From: Synechococcales cyanobacterium 340R_concoct_173_sub
GTDB taxonomy: Bacteria; Cyanobacteriota; Cyanobacteriia; Leptolyngbyales; Leptolyngbyaceae
NCBI GenBank assembly: GCA_025354065.1
Contig: JANXNM010000233.1
Span: forward strand, 1 to 25,646
Length of the DNA: 25,646 bases
Direction: 5' to 3'
The notes beneath the pieces are model-generated. The model was not told the origin of the DNA and did no database searches. It saw only the letters and a program-made list of their open reading frames with translations. Both the position numbers and the translations under genes were made by a program. Positions 16,161-24,939 of the stretch are shown here, piece after piece (position 1 is the stretch's first letter; each line of letters begins with the position of its first letter).

Positions 16161-17327
16161 TTACTTCTCTTGATTATTTAGAAGCTGTGCGATCGCCTTA
16201 CGCTCAGCAGAGGGAGTGGTGGGAATTACCGATCGGGTATCGGTAATTAACCAATCCAATGATGCGGCTTGAACATCTATTGTGGCTCCTGTCTTATCAA
16301 CACAATAGCGACCAAATACTAGCTTGTCAGCCAGCCTAGCCCCAGCGCCCAAACGCGAATAATCAAAAATCACGCTGTTATCGACCGTGGCTCCACTGCA
16401 CACATGACAATTTTGTCCAATCATTGACGGCCCAATAATCGTTGCGCCATCTTCAATGCGAGTCATAGAACCGATATATACCGGACCTGTAATATTCACC
16501 TTGTCCCAATTCACAGAAACATTTAATCCTGTGTAAATGCCGGGTTTTACTTGTTTACCGGGCACCGAAACATTTTTAACTTCTCCTTTCAAAACCGATC
16601 GAATCGCGTGCCAATAATCGGGCACTTTGCCAATATCAACCCATTCAAATTCCATCGGCAACCCATAAAATGCTGCACCCATTTCGACTAATTTCGGAAA
16701 TAAATCTCCACCAATATCAAACTCTTGACCGGATGGAATGTAGTTTAAGATTTCCGGCTCGAAGATATAAATTCCAGTATTAATGGTGTTGCTGAGTGCT
16801 TCTTCAACGGAGGGTTTTTCTTGGAAAGTCTGAATCCGTCCGGTTTCGTCTGTTACCACAACCCCGTAGCTCGACACCTCCTCACGCGGGACCGTTTTCA
16901 TAATGATGGTTGCGATCGCCCCTTTTTCTCGGTGCCATTTGACTGCTTCCGTTAGATCTAGATCAATTAATGCATCGCCGCACAACACCACAAACGTGTC
17001 ATCAAAAAATGGATTGAAATCCTGAATCCGCTTCATGCCGCCCGCCGATCCAACGGCTTCCCCCAACAGTTCTCCATCGGCAATCCGGCCTTCAAAAGAG
17101 TAGCCAATCTGCACCCCAAAGCGCTGACCATCCCGAAAATAGTCTTCGATTTCCTTGGCCAAATGGCTCACATTGACCATGATTTCGTCAAAGCCGTGTT
17201 CTTTCAACAATTCCAGCAAAAACTCCATAACGGGCTTTTGTAAAATGGGAATCATTGGCTTAGGAATCGTATACGTAATAGGACGCACACGAGTCCCTTT
17301 TCCTGCCGCGAGGATCATGGCTTTCAT
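16161..17327 (-). CDS. NDP-sugar nucleotidyltransferase, mannose-1-phosphate guanylyltransferase-like
   Basis: A 388-residue enzyme of the NTP_transferase family joined to a left-handed beta-helix tail. The nucleotide-binding signature LAAGKGTRVRP (7-17) and the IPKPMIPI segment open it. FVVLCGDALIDLDL (about 112-125) carries the metal-binding Asp, and EKPS and NTGIYIFEPEI follow. Hexapeptide turns begin at about residue 265 (NITGPVYIG, ATIIGPSMIG). Substrate choice cannot be fixed from sequence; GDP-mannose formation is the usual annotation for cyanobacterial relatives and supplies exopolysaccharide or glycan synthesis. It is a single gene with its own terminator, and 213 nt separate it from scpA upstream. 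Confidence 0.88.
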   Translation of the reverse strand: MKAMILAAGKGTRVRPITYTIPKPMIPILQKPVMEFLLELLKEHGFDEIMVNVSHLAKEIEDYFRDGQRFGVQIGYSFEGRIADGELLGEAVGSAGGMKRIQDFNPFFDDTFVVLCGDALIDLDLTEAVKWHREKGAIATIIMKTVPREEVSSYGVVVTDETGRIQTFQEKPSVEEALSNTINTGIYIFEPEILNYIPSGQEFDIGGDLFPKLVEMGAAFYGLPMEFEWVDIGKVPDYWHAIRSVLKGEVKNVSVPGKQVKPGIYTGLNVSVNWDKVNITGPVYIGSMTRIEDGATIIGPSMIGQNCHVCSGATVDNSVIFDYSRLGAGARLADKLVFGRYCVDKTGATIDVQAASLDWLITDTRSVIPTTPSAERKAIAQLLNNQEK

Positions 17328-17540
17328 AAAAATTCTCTCTAACCGTAAGTTTAATCATTAACATAGTCAAGCTGACTCCTAAGAAAAATTCATACCTCTT
17401 CTTAGAAACGTCTTTATTGTAGAATACCCAAATTTACCTACTTTTTGGTCAGAGTAAAGAAAGATTCCTAGACCCAGCAGTTTGTCTCATGTCTGTCCAT
17501 TAGGAAGAATAGGAGAACAATCAGCAGAATCTCTGTAAAT

Positions 17541-18392
17541 TCAATCGGCCAATACCATGGCACTAAGTTCATCTAAATTAAGATCTTTGATTTGGAGAAG
17601 GGTTTTGACCCGCAGATCTTGATAAAAAACGTCTTGGGACAGTTCGACTTTGTTCTGGGCGCTCAACAACAGTAATGCCCAAAAAACGCCGACTTTTTCA
17701 TGGGTTCTCTCATCTGTGACAATGTGCCGATCGAGTCCGGGAGAGTCTTGAGTACGGGTCGTGAGCCAAAATTCCAACAACAGATCAAAATCAATCCAAT
17801 CATTGCCCACCGACAATTCATTCCAGTGGCTCACAAAAAACTCCTCTAGCATCACGGCCATTTCGGTCAGATTTTCTTGGTGAGCCAATTGTGCGATCGC
17901 CCGAATGGCTTGGGCACGACTTTGGGGTTTTGCCCGACGGACCTTCACCCGCGATCGGTTGCCATTATCTTCTAAGGCCGACGCAATCACCTCAAGCTGA
18001 CTAATCAATTCTTCTAAGGTCACACGACGACGTTGCGGAGGTTGTGCCACAGCCCGACGACGGAGTTGTTTTTCGAGATTGCGCGGCAACGATCCCGGAC
18101 CCATCAGATCGTTATCTGAAAAATCTTCATTTGAAAAATCTTCAACAGGCTCATGCCGATCGCTCAAACTATCGGCCTTTAGCAAAATCAACATCGACGC
18201 ATACAAAAATGCCTGTCCCGACTGAGAAAGATTCGCTTCGTATTGAGTTCGTTGGGTTGCCGTAAAGGGATTTAACTGCGCCAAGAAACGATCGATCACA
18301 TCGATAACTTTGACATCCCAAGGATCAACTTCGCCTTTTTCAGCCAGGTCTATTAAAAAAGCAACCGCATCATGTGCAAGGGATTGGGCCAT
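17541..18392 (-). CDS. scpA: segregation and condensation protein A
   Basis: A 283-residue kleisin. It bridges the heads of SMC with ScpB to compact and segregate the chromosome. The N-terminal part (HDAVAFLIDLAEKGEVDPWDVKVIDVIDRF, seen as FLIDLAEKGEVDPWDV and VIDRFLAQL) is the SMC-binding helix region. The middle is charged and variable, and the C-terminal winged helix ends LNLDELSAMVLAD. Length is slightly over the usual 240-260 because of the middle segment. scpB is not next to it, as is common in cyanobacteria. The start is ATG 18392. It is divergent from the small ORF at 18547. Confidence 0.93.
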   Translation of the reverse strand: MAQSLAHDAVAFLIDLAEKGEVDPWDVKVIDVIDRFLAQLNPFTATQRTQYEANLSQSGQAFLYASMLILLKADSLSDRHEPVEDFSNEDFSDNDLMGPGSLPRNLEKQLRRRAVAQPPQRRRVTLEELISQLEVIASALEDNGNRSRVKVRRAKPQSRAQAIRAIAQLAHQENLTEMAVMLEEFFVSHWNELSVGNDWIDFDLLLEFWLTTRTQDSPGLDRHIVTDERTHEKVGVFWALLLLSAQNKVELSQDVFYQDLRVKTLLQIKDLNLDELSAMVLAD

Positions 18393-18546
18393 AGAACCGC
18401 AGGATTACCCAAAAATAGTGCAATTTTTCAGTTCAGACTTTCTAGTTCATGCATTCTAGCAGAGGTTTTTCTAGCTGATTCATACGCAACAGGAATTCGA
18501 GATATGGGAAACTAAATATCAACTAAGTTTTCATTATTTTTCGCCC

Positions 18547-18714
18547 ATGAATACCGCTTTCATTACGCTTGCTCTTCCTATTCCCGCCACCATAACCGAA
18601 CTCTACACCGCTATCGAAACCGCCCTAAGTCATCACGGCGAACCCCTACGCTGGGCCATTACCCGCATCGAACACCAAACCGCCCACATCGAAGCGATCG
18701 TTACCACCGTCTAA
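18547..18714 (+). CDS. 55-residue conserved-looking small protein upstream of the DUF3326 gene
   Basis: An ORF of 55 codons (ATG 18547 to TAA 18712-18714) encodes MNTAFITLALPIPATITELY, then HHGEPLRWAITRIE and HIEAIVTTV. The alternating beta-helix-beta pattern and balanced codon use look real. From memory, similar short proteins (with GEPLRWAIT) occur in cyanobacteria before DUF3326 genes; I cannot check this here. The DUF3326 gene begins 31 nt later, so the two form a likely operon. There is no clear ribosome-binding site (TTTTTCGCCC precedes the ATG). Function unknown. Confidence 0.62.
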   Translation: MNTAFITLALPIPATITELYTAIETALSHHGEPLRWAITRIEHQTAHIEAIVTTV

Positions 18715-18745
18715 AACGCTAATTTCTCCCTCTAATTTCTCCTTA

Positions 18746-19852
18746 ATGCCCATGCTTCCTTACACCGTCATGCTCATTGTCCCCACCGGAATTGGGGCCG
18801 CCATCGGTGGATATGCCGGAGACGCATTACCAACCGCCAAAGTTATTTCTCAGGTATGCGATCGGCTAATTACCCATCCAAACGTCATGAATGGCGCACA
18901 ACTCTATTGGAACTTGCCGAATACGCTGTATACCGAAGGCTATGCCCTTGACCAATTTGCCGCAGGCCACTGGAACCTGCGCCCCGTCCACCAAAACAAA
19001 ATTGGACTACTAATAGATAGCGGCAGTGAACCCGATTTAATTGCCCGCCATCTCCAAGCCGCCGATGCTGTCCGCGCCACTCTTGGTCTCACCCTCACCG
19101 ACTATGTTTTGACGGATGAACCGCTTAATATTGGCATTCAAAGCGCTGAGTCTGGGGCAACTTGGGGCACAATTGGCAACCCCGACAGCCTGTTACGTGC
19201 TGCTGATAAATTGATTAATCAAGCTGGGGCAACGGCGATCGCGGTCATTGCTAGATTTCCAGAAGATCTGCCGGAAAACGCGCTCCATGACTACCGACAT
19301 GGCCAAGGCGTTGATCCCTTAGCCGGAGCCGAAGCCGTCATTAGTCATCTAATCGTCCGTCACTTCAAAATTCCCTGTGCCCATGCCCCGGCCCTCTCGC
19401 CGCTTGAACTCGACATTGGTATTTCTCCAAAATCTGCTGCTGAAGAACTTGGCCATACCTTTTTACCTTGTGTTTTGGTGGGCCTTAGCCGCGCGCCGCA
19501 ATTTGCCCTGGCCAATCCTATGGCGGCTAATCCTACCGGGGCTAAGGGTTTCGATCGCCTCGACTCCGATCGTCCCCAATTTACCGACATTCACCGAAAT
19601 CAAGTCAACGCCCTAGTCTTACCAGAAAGCGCTTGCGGCGGGAGCGCCCTATTGCACTTAAGCCAAACATCGACCCAAATTATCACCGTACGAGAAAATA
19701 CAAGTCGGATGCAAGTCACGCCCGCAGATCTGGGAATCCGATCGATTTCAGTCAATTCTTACCTCGAAGCAATAGGAGTTCTCGTCGCCCACCGAAGCGG
19801 CATTTCCCTAGCCTCCCTCGGTCCCAAAATCGATCGAATTCGATGTCTTTAG
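18746..19852 (+). CDS. DUF3326-family protein
   Basis: A 368-residue protein of the DUF3326 family common in cyanobacteria. It opens with MLIVPTGIGAAIGGYAGDALP (about residues 9-29), then HPNVMNGAQLYWNLPNTLYTEGY, both strong family blocks. It ends in a region predicted as alpha/beta with SGISLASLGP. No catalytic motif is recognisable and there are no membrane helices, so it is probably a soluble protein. An alternative start is ATG 18752. It follows the 55-codon ORF and ends 86 nt before the CPBP protease gene. Function is unknown; I would not guess at a reaction. Confidence 0.85.
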   Translation: MPMLPYTVMLIVPTGIGAAIGGYAGDALPTAKVISQVCDRLITHPNVMNGAQLYWNLPNTLYTEGYALDQFAAGHWNLRPVHQNKIGLLIDSGSEPDLIARHLQAADAVRATLGLTLTDYVLTDEPLNIGIQSAESGATWGTIGNPDSLLRAADKLINQAGATAIAVIARFPEDLPENALHDYRHGQGVDPLAGAEAVISHLIVRHFKIPCAHAPALSPLELDIGISPKSAAEELGHTFLPCVLVGLSRAPQFALANPMAANPTGAKGFDRLDSDRPQFTDIHRNQVNALVLPESACGGSALLHLSQTSTQIITVRENTSRMQVTPADLGIRSISVNSYLEAIGVLVAHRSGISLASLGPKIDRIRCL

Positions 19853-19938
19853 GCCATTCCGCGATGTTTCCCATGACTTCACGATGGCGCACTCCATTAC
19901 AATGAAACCATAACAATTGTTCTATCCGGTTAAGCTTT

Positions 19939-20502
19939 ATGCAACCCATGTCCCGATCGCAAATCTTGTTGGTTCTAGGAGTCACCGCGATCGTCCTGTT
20001 GGGCATTGCTAAAACCTGGACTTATTTTGGTGCAGTCCAAATTCTCAGAGTTTTCTGGAATCCAGTTCATGCACTCTGGGGTTTGGGACTTGCTGTTGCT
20101 ATTACGATCGCTAGCACCATTATTTACACCCTCTGGGACGATTATCGTAAAAGCGCTGACTACTACCTAGACTTGATCTTAAGACCCCTCGCACTCCCCG
20201 ATTTAATCTGGATTGGACTGCTGCCGGGACTGAGTGAAGAACTCCTGTTTCGCGGTGTGATGTTGCCAGAGTTTGGATTGGATTGGGTGGGTGTTGTGCT
20301 GTCGAGCCTGTGTTTTGGGGCGATGCATCTGAGTAGCTTGAAACAATGGTCCTATGTGATGTGGGCGGCGCTTATCGGCGGAGTTTTTGCCTGGAGTGCC
20401 CTGATCAGCGGAAATCTCTTGGTCCCGATCGTGGCCCACATTTTCACCAATCTAATTTCTGCGATCGTCTGGAAAATTCGCCAGCCTAGCCCCGCATCCT
20501 AA
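19939..20502 (+). CDS. CPBP-family intramembrane protease
   Basis: A 187-residue membrane protein with about five hydrophobic helices. The CPBP/Rce1-type motif is present: LSEELLFRG (Glu100, Glu101, Arg105), GAMHLS (His130) and VAHIFTNL (His167, Asn171). These are the metal or catalytic residues of CAAX-protease-like enzymes. Its substrate is unknown; relatives act in bacteriocin immunity, stress or protein processing. It starts at ATG 19939. A TACAAT (-10-like) is at 19898 with a weak ATGACT at 19 nt spacing, and a palindrome AACAATTGTT lies at 19912-19921. Confidence 0.88.
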   Translation: MQPMSRSQILLVLGVTAIVLLGIAKTWTYFGAVQILRVFWNPVHALWGLGLAVAITIASTIIYTLWDDYRKSADYYLDLILRPLALPDLIWIGLLPGLSEELLFRGVMLPEFGLDWVGVVLSSLCFGAMHLSSLKQWSYVMWAALIGGVFAWSALISGNLLVPIVAHIFTNLISAIVWKIRQPSPAS

Positions 20503-20732
20503 CTAATCGATTGACATTTGATATGCGTATCATTTTTTACCAAGGGTGAAATATAAGGTTTAATATTTTTTCTAGCATCAGGAGATGAAACGATCGTTAG
20601 CACAGCCTTTCGAAGGGAATTGTTCTGAACTTAAAATCCTCTCAAAGCGATTATCTGTAAGTATTTAAGCAAAATTGTAATTTTCTCAAAGGGAAGATTA
20701 CTTAACATCAGGTTGCTCCGCCTAATCTATGT

Positions 20733-20768
20733 ATTTGTAGTATATAAGGATGCTTTTCTACTACAAAT
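20733..20768. repeat. 10-bp inverted repeat
   Basis: ATTTGTAGTA (20733-20742) and TACTACAAAT (20759-20768) are exact inverted copies separated by 16 nt. The repeat lies 204 nt before the hypothetical gene at 20973. It could be an operator, an RNA hairpin or chance. Confidence 0.6.
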
Positions 20769-20886
20769 GAAAAGCAAAACTATGCCATGATTACGGAGAT
20801 GAATAGCGTTAAGTTATGCATTATTTTTATCTCGACCCGTTCGCTCCATAAGTTTCGCTAACATTCCTACGCACTCAAATTATCTC

Positions 20887-20911
20887 AAGTCATAAATTTA
20901 AGTCATAAATT
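20887..20911. repeat. 12-bp direct repeat
   Basis: AAGTCATAAATT occurs at 20887-20898 and again at 20900-20911, one base apart. Its distance to the next gene is about 60 nt, a position where a regulator site would make sense. No matching factor is known to me. Confidence 0.6.
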
Positions 20912-20972
20912 CCTGTATCTAGACAATGCAGCAGCTTTTACCCTAATAACCTCTACCCCCACTCTTCACCCC

Positions 20973-21332
20973 ATGACTACTTGTGAAGCTATCATCCAAC
21001 AGTCCCGACTTCTCCATCATTGGCTCGAAGCCATTCCCTTTATCGATTACCACGGCTGGCAAATCCGAGCCTGTCCTGAAAGTAATGGCTGGGTTTGGGA
21101 GATTGTTGAGCCACCAGAGTTCGGCAATAGTTATTTTGAATCCGGCGTAGTCTACTCGAACCGATCGCGGGCGTTACTTTCTGCTCGGCGGTTAATTATT
21201 CGATTATCCGTTAGCCAAGCGCTTTCGCCAGTTCTAGAGGACTTCTGTAAATCAGGAACCCTTAATGCTGAAGAAACGCACAACTTGCTTCATAGTATTC
21301 ACTCCGAAGGATTTACACCGATCGCAACCTAA
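20973..21332 (+). CDS. conserved-looking hypothetical protein
   Basis: A 119-residue protein without a domain I recognise. It has an N-terminal alpha stretch, then a tryptophan- and aromatic-rich beta section (HGWQIRACPESNGWVWEIVEP), a basic segment RSRALLSARRLI and a helical tail. There are no membrane helices or signal peptide. Composition and the clean ATG at 20973 support a real gene. It is flanked by a 470-bp gap and by proA (convergent, 100 nt). Confidence 0.6.
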   Translation: MTTCEAIIQQSRLLHHWLEAIPFIDYHGWQIRACPESNGWVWEIVEPPEFGNSYFESGVVYSNRSRALLSARRLIIRLSVSQALSPVLEDFCKSGTLNAEETHNLLHSIHSEGFTPIAT

Positions 21333-21432
21333 TTGCGACTTAAACGGTGATGAACTCAGCCTCTAGGGCTTCCTGAAAATTTGATCATTTATTATTTATT
21401 CCTCTGACCGCCCACTGAAAATTAGCTTAAAA

Positions 21433-22746
21433 TCATTCTAAATCTCGATGAGTGAAGGGTTTCGCTTGATCTCCCACATAGGTCGCAGCGATGTGCCCGT
21501 TGCCAACCATTTGATATTTATAAGTCACTAATCCTTCTAGTCCAACAGGACCACGGGGCGGCATTTTTTGCGTACTAATGCCAACTTCTGCCCCAAATCC
21601 ATAGCGGAATCCGTCGGCAAATCGGGTTGAGCAATTTTGGTAAACACCTGCCGCATCGACTTCGGCTAAAAACTGCGCGGCAGCTTGTCCATCTTCCGTG
21701 ACGATCGCTTCCGTATGGCGAGATCCATAACGTGTAATATGTTCAATTGCTTCGTTTATATTTTTGACAATCCGAATGGATAAGATCAATTCACCATATT
21801 CAGTTACCCAGTCTTCATCCGTTGCCGGAGTCGCATTGGTCAGAATCTTACAAGTTGCCTCATCCCCGCGCAATTCAACGCCACACTCATTTAATCCGAT
21901 CGCTACTTGTGGTAGAAATGTCGCCGCAATTGATTCATGAACTAATAAAGTTTCGATCGCATTACAGGCTGCTGGATATTGAGTTTTAGAATCAACTACG
22001 ATCGGAATTGCTTTTACAAAATCGGCGGCTTTATCAACATACAAATGACAAATTCCATCCGCATGACCTAATACCGGAATTCGGGTATTATTTTGCACAA
22101 ATTGTACAAATGAATTCGAGCCACGGGGAATAATCAAATCTACATAGGTATCGAGTTTCAATAATTCAAACGTTTCTTCCCTCGTCGTTAAAAGCTGAAC
22201 TAGGCTAGCGTCAAGGCCGACCGCCTCAAGCCCTGCATGAATCGCTTTCACTAATGCCACACACGATCGGACCGCTTCCTTGCCCCCTTTTAAAATCAAA
22301 CCATTTCCTGATTTTATCGCCAAGCTAGAAATTTGCATCACCGCATCAGGTCGTGCCTCAAAAATCACCCCCAACACCCCCATCGGGCAACTTACTCGCT
22401 TCATCACTAGCCCCGTATCTAGTTCGCGATGGATTTGCAATTCACCGATCGGATCCCCTAGTTTCACAACATCCCGCACCCCTGCGATCGCCCCATTCAG
22501 CTTAGTTCGATCGAGTTTTAGCCTTGCATACAGCGCCGATGAAATCTGATCTTCAACTGCTGCTGCACAATCTGCTTCATTCGCCGCCACAATCTCATCA
22601 GCATGACTCAACAATGCATTTGCGATAGATTCAAGCGCTTCATTTCGCCGCGCAATTGGTTCTAGGGACAGCGATCGGGCACTGGTGCGAGTCTTCTGGG
22701 CGAGAGTAACAAGATTAGGTGCAACAAGATTGGGGGCGACGGTCAT
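21433..22746 (-). CDS. proA: gamma-glutamyl phosphate reductase
   Basis: A 437-residue aldehyde-dehydrogenase-fold enzyme (EC 1.2.1.41) that reduces gamma-glutamyl phosphate to glutamate semialdehyde in proline synthesis, with NADPH. The catalytic cysteine is in [14 protein letters not shown]. Other family blocks are [15 protein letters not shown] and the KGGKEAVRS segment. [19 protein letters not shown] and [12 protein letters not shown] are at the C-terminus. Length is slightly above the usual 415-420 because of the N-terminus. The first residues hold a tandem VAPNL repeat ([13 protein letters not shown]), a small duplication. It is a single gene here; proB is elsewhere. The start is ATG 22746. 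Confidence 0.97.
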   Translation of the reverse strand: MTVAPNLVAPNLVTLAQKTRTSARSLSLEPIARRNEALESIANALLSHADEIVAANEADCAAAVEDQISSALYARLKLDRTKLNGAIAGVRDVVKLGDPIGELQIHRELDTGLVMKRVSCPMGVLGVIFEARPDAVMQISSLAIKSGNGLILKGGKEAVRSCVALVKAIHAGLEAVGLDASLVQLLTTREETFELLKLDTYVDLIIPRGSNSFVQFVQNNTRIPVLGHADGICHLYVDKAADFVKAIPIVVDSKTQYPAACNAIETLLVHESIAATFLPQVAIGLNECGVELRGDEATCKILTNATPATDEDWVTEYGELILSIRIVKNINEAIEHITRYGSRHTEAIVTEDGQAAAQFLAEVDAAGVYQNCSTRFADGFRYGFGAEVGISTQKMPPRGPVGLEGLVTYKYQMVGNGHIAATYVGDQAKPFTHRDLE

Positions 22747-23049
22747 GGTAGGCTCGGTTACGCAAGAAGTAGATTAAAACTCTAGAACAAAGTATAGAAC
22801 ATCCTCAGGGCCGATCGCCGTAGAGAAACTTAGATTATTCAGTGCTGTCAGTTATTGATATAAGTCAGTTATTCTGATTTTTTGTTCGTATTAGGATCAT
22901 TTTGGTTCTTGATAAAAGTACGATTTGATTCTAAAGAGTTCTATAAAGTCTATAAAGCTGGATAGTCGAGTACATCCGAGAAATAGATTAGAATAAAAGC
23001 ATTCACGATCGGTTGGCAATTTAATTCTGACATTGAGAGGAGTTTATAA
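22747..23049. other. 303-bp divergent gap between proA and the antitoxin gene
   Basis: No ORF of note. GTCAGTTATT occurs twice (22847-22856 and 22864-22873), a 10-bp direct repeat with a 17-bp period. It lies about 180 nt before the antitoxin start and might be an operator. TATAAA-type boxes (22942-22954) are present but no convincing promoter pair could be fixed. Confidence 0.45.
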
Positions 23050-23259
23050 ATGGTTACAAAAGACTTTATCCTCAAAAATCTTGATAAACTTCCAGAAAAC
23101 CGCTTGCATGAGGTTCTGGACTTCATTTTGTTTTTGCGGCACAGACAAAAACAAGAAGAGCTTGAGGATGCGGAAGATATCGTAGATGCGAAAAAATCTC
23201 TCGCAGAACCAGACTTCATCACGCTCACTGAAATGAAACAAGAACTAGGGTTACGTTAG
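23050..23259 (+). CDS. antitoxin-like small protein (DUF2281/RelB-like)
   Basis: A 69-residue acidic protein that begins FILKNLDKLPENRLHEVLDFILFL, as antitoxins of the DUF2281 type do, and ends EMKQELGLR, like the C-terminal toxin-binding segments of RelB antitoxins. AGAGGAG lies 7 nt before ATG 23050, the best ribosome-binding site in this stretch. The toxin gene starts at the base after its TAG stop, so the two are translated as one operon. Antitoxins of this class bind the toxin through the C-terminus and may repress the operon. The partner toxin reading frame is broken (see next entry). Confidence 0.75.
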   Translation: MVTKDFILKNLDKLPENRLHEVLDFILFLRHRQKQEELEDAEDIVDAKKSLAEPDFITLTEMKQELGLR

Positions 23260-23516
23260 ATGGGTTATGAGGTCATCGTTAAGCCCACAGTTTTGCGTTA
23301 TCTTCGTAAATTGGATAAAGATTTGCAGCGACTTATTGTAGATTCGATCGATTCCTTGAGCGATAATCCCCGCCCTGATGGATGTAAAAAGTTGGCGAAA
23401 CTGATTTATACCGAATTCGAATTGCTGGAATTTATCGTGCTGTATATGAAATCAAAGATAAGCAATTAGTCGTGACGGTAATTAAAGTGGGACATCGTAA
23501 GGATATTTATCGTTAA
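23260..23516 (+). pseudogene. RelE/ParE-family toxin with a frame break at an A5G run
   Basis: The product begins MGYEVIVKPTVLRYLRKLDKDL and stays RelE-like up to GCKK (about residue 44), then frame 1 turns to a non-family sequence. The next frame (shifted -1) continues with ETDLYRIRIAGIYRAVYEI, DKQLVVTVIKVGHRKDIYR and a stop at 23514-23516, which is the rest of a RelE fold. The switch fits the TGT AAA AAG site at 23383-23391, where one A is missing from an A6 run, or a -1 slip on AAA AAG would give the same protein of 85 residues. It may be decay, a sequencing error or programmed slippage; the residue order supports a genuine toxin family. Confidence 0.75.
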
Positions 23517-23675
23517 AATGTGACTTTTGCTGAGAAATTGTTTTTGGGCGCTGTAAGGGAATTATTGAATAGAAAGTAAAAGCCCGATCGTAACCATTTC
23601 CTCGTTATCACACTCCAATATCTGGGAACACTTAGCAAGAAATAATTAGATCGTTAGTGACAAGGACGGAATTCT

Positions 23676-24806
23676 GTGGAGGAACGATCGTATTGGTTGG
23701 CATGGCGCGAACTCAACGGAATTGGTGCTGTTTTGTTGCACCGACTGTGGCAACATTTTGGCTCTGTCGAAACTGCCTGGACTGCCACCAGTGAAGACCT
23801 TCAGCAAGTCGAAGGCATCGGAAAACAGCGAGCCGAAAAAATTGTGGCCGATCGTCAACCGCTCAATCCCGAAAAACTGCTGGCCACCTATCAGCAATAT
23901 AATCCCCACTTCATTGTTCCAAGTGATGCAGAGTATCCTGCCATACTCAAAAGCACTCCTGATGCGCCGACTATTTTGCATTACCGAGGTGATCTGGAAC
24001 TACTGCAAACGTTAGAAACTCACCGGGGAATTGCGATCGTGGGCACTCGAAAAGCTGGAAAATATGGCAGCACTTGGGCCGAACGGTATAGTCAGGTTTT
24101 GACACGGCAAGATTTTATTATTATTTCTGGACTGGCCGAGGGCATTGATGCTATTGCTCATGAAGCTTGCATTGCGGCGGGCGGACAGACCATAGCGGTT
24201 CTGGGGAATGGCGTGGATCAGATTTATCCCCCCAGCAATCGAGATCTCTATGAACGAATTGAACACAATGGTTTGATTTTAAGTGAATATCCTGCTGGAA
24301 CTCGGCCCGATCGTAAGCATTTCCCAGCCCGTAATCGTATTGTTGCTGGGTTGAGTCATGCCACATTGGTGATGGAAGCTGGAATGAAATCGGGAGCATT
24401 AATAACGGCAAATCTTGCTAATGAATATGGCCGTGAAGTCTATGCGTTGGCCGGGAATTTGGATAGTCCACAATCCGAAGGCTGTATTCACTTGATTCTG
24501 TCAGGGGCACATATCTTACCCAAGCCAGAGAAGTTTTTAGAGCTACTGGAAGTTATGCCAAACCTTTGCTATGAAGAGCCAAAATCTAAAGATCTTGAAG
24601 TAAAAGTATGTTCAGTATTACCAACCTTAGAACCCTCACTACAGATATTAATAGAAGCAATCATTCAACTCCATAACAATGCCCCGATCGATTTGATTAT
24701 TGAAACCACCAAAATGAGTACGTCCGAGGTCTCAAGCGGATTACTGCAACTAGAGATGATGGACTTAATTGTACAAAATCCAGGAATGCGTTACGCGATC
24801 GTCTAA
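23676..24806 (+). CDS. dprA: DNA-processing protein DprA
   Basis: A 376-residue protein that binds incoming single-stranded DNA during natural transformation and loads RecA. An N-terminal helix-hairpin-helix-type segment (EGIGKQRAEKI) is followed by the Rossmann-like DprA core: IAIVGTRKAGKYG, then SGLAEGIDAIAHEACI, AVLGNGVDQIYPPSN, SEYPAGTRPDRKHFPARNR, then MEAGMKSGALITA. A C-terminal winged-helix-like domain ends it. Length is normal. The start is GTG 23676, with AAGGA 9 nt upstream; no ATG is better placed. It follows the toxin remnant by 159 nt and precedes leuB by 133 nt. With comFB it gives the window two competence-linked genes. Confidence 0.95.
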   Translation: MEERSYWLAWRELNGIGAVLLHRLWQHFGSVETAWTATSEDLQQVEGIGKQRAEKIVADRQPLNPEKLLATYQQYNPHFIVPSDAEYPAILKSTPDAPTILHYRGDLELLQTLETHRGIAIVGTRKAGKYGSTWAERYSQVLTRQDFIIISGLAEGIDAIAHEACIAAGGQTIAVLGNGVDQIYPPSNRDLYERIEHNGLILSEYPAGTRPDRKHFPARNRIVAGLSHATLVMEAGMKSGALITANLANEYGREVYALAGNLDSPQSEGCIHLILSGAHILPKPEKFLELLEVMPNLCYEEPKSKDLEVKVCSVLPTLEPSLQILIEAIIQLHNNAPIDLIIETTKMSTSEVSSGLLQLEMMDLIVQNPGMRYAIV

Positions 24807-24939
24807 GGGCTTGAACAAATTGATGACTGAATTAAGTCGATCGCCTGCATAAGTTCCGGCTCTAGTTCTGGCTGCAATTACGCGGCTATGATTCCACGGT
24901 ATGATGCATCCGAACATTTTAATTGCACGCATCACTCCC

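Larger units (their letters stand above)
20503..20972. other. 470-bp AT-rich gap with repeats, no gene
   Basis: I see no credible ORF. The gap has a 10-bp inverted repeat (20733-20768) and a 12-bp direct repeat with 13-bp spacing (20887-20911), listed separately. No T tract makes the inverted repeat a clear terminator. An unannotated small RNA is possible but cannot be supported by sequence alone. Confidence 0.55.

Noticed and set aside
17342..17370. Possible -35/-10 pair on the minus strand before the nucleotidyltransferase gene
   Set aside because: The TTGACT box is good but the -10 matches poorly and would leave a leader of only a few bases.
18721..18745. Repeated TAATTTCTCC before the DUF3326 gene
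   Set aside because: Two copies of a 10-base pyrimidine-rich run are too short and simple to support a feature.
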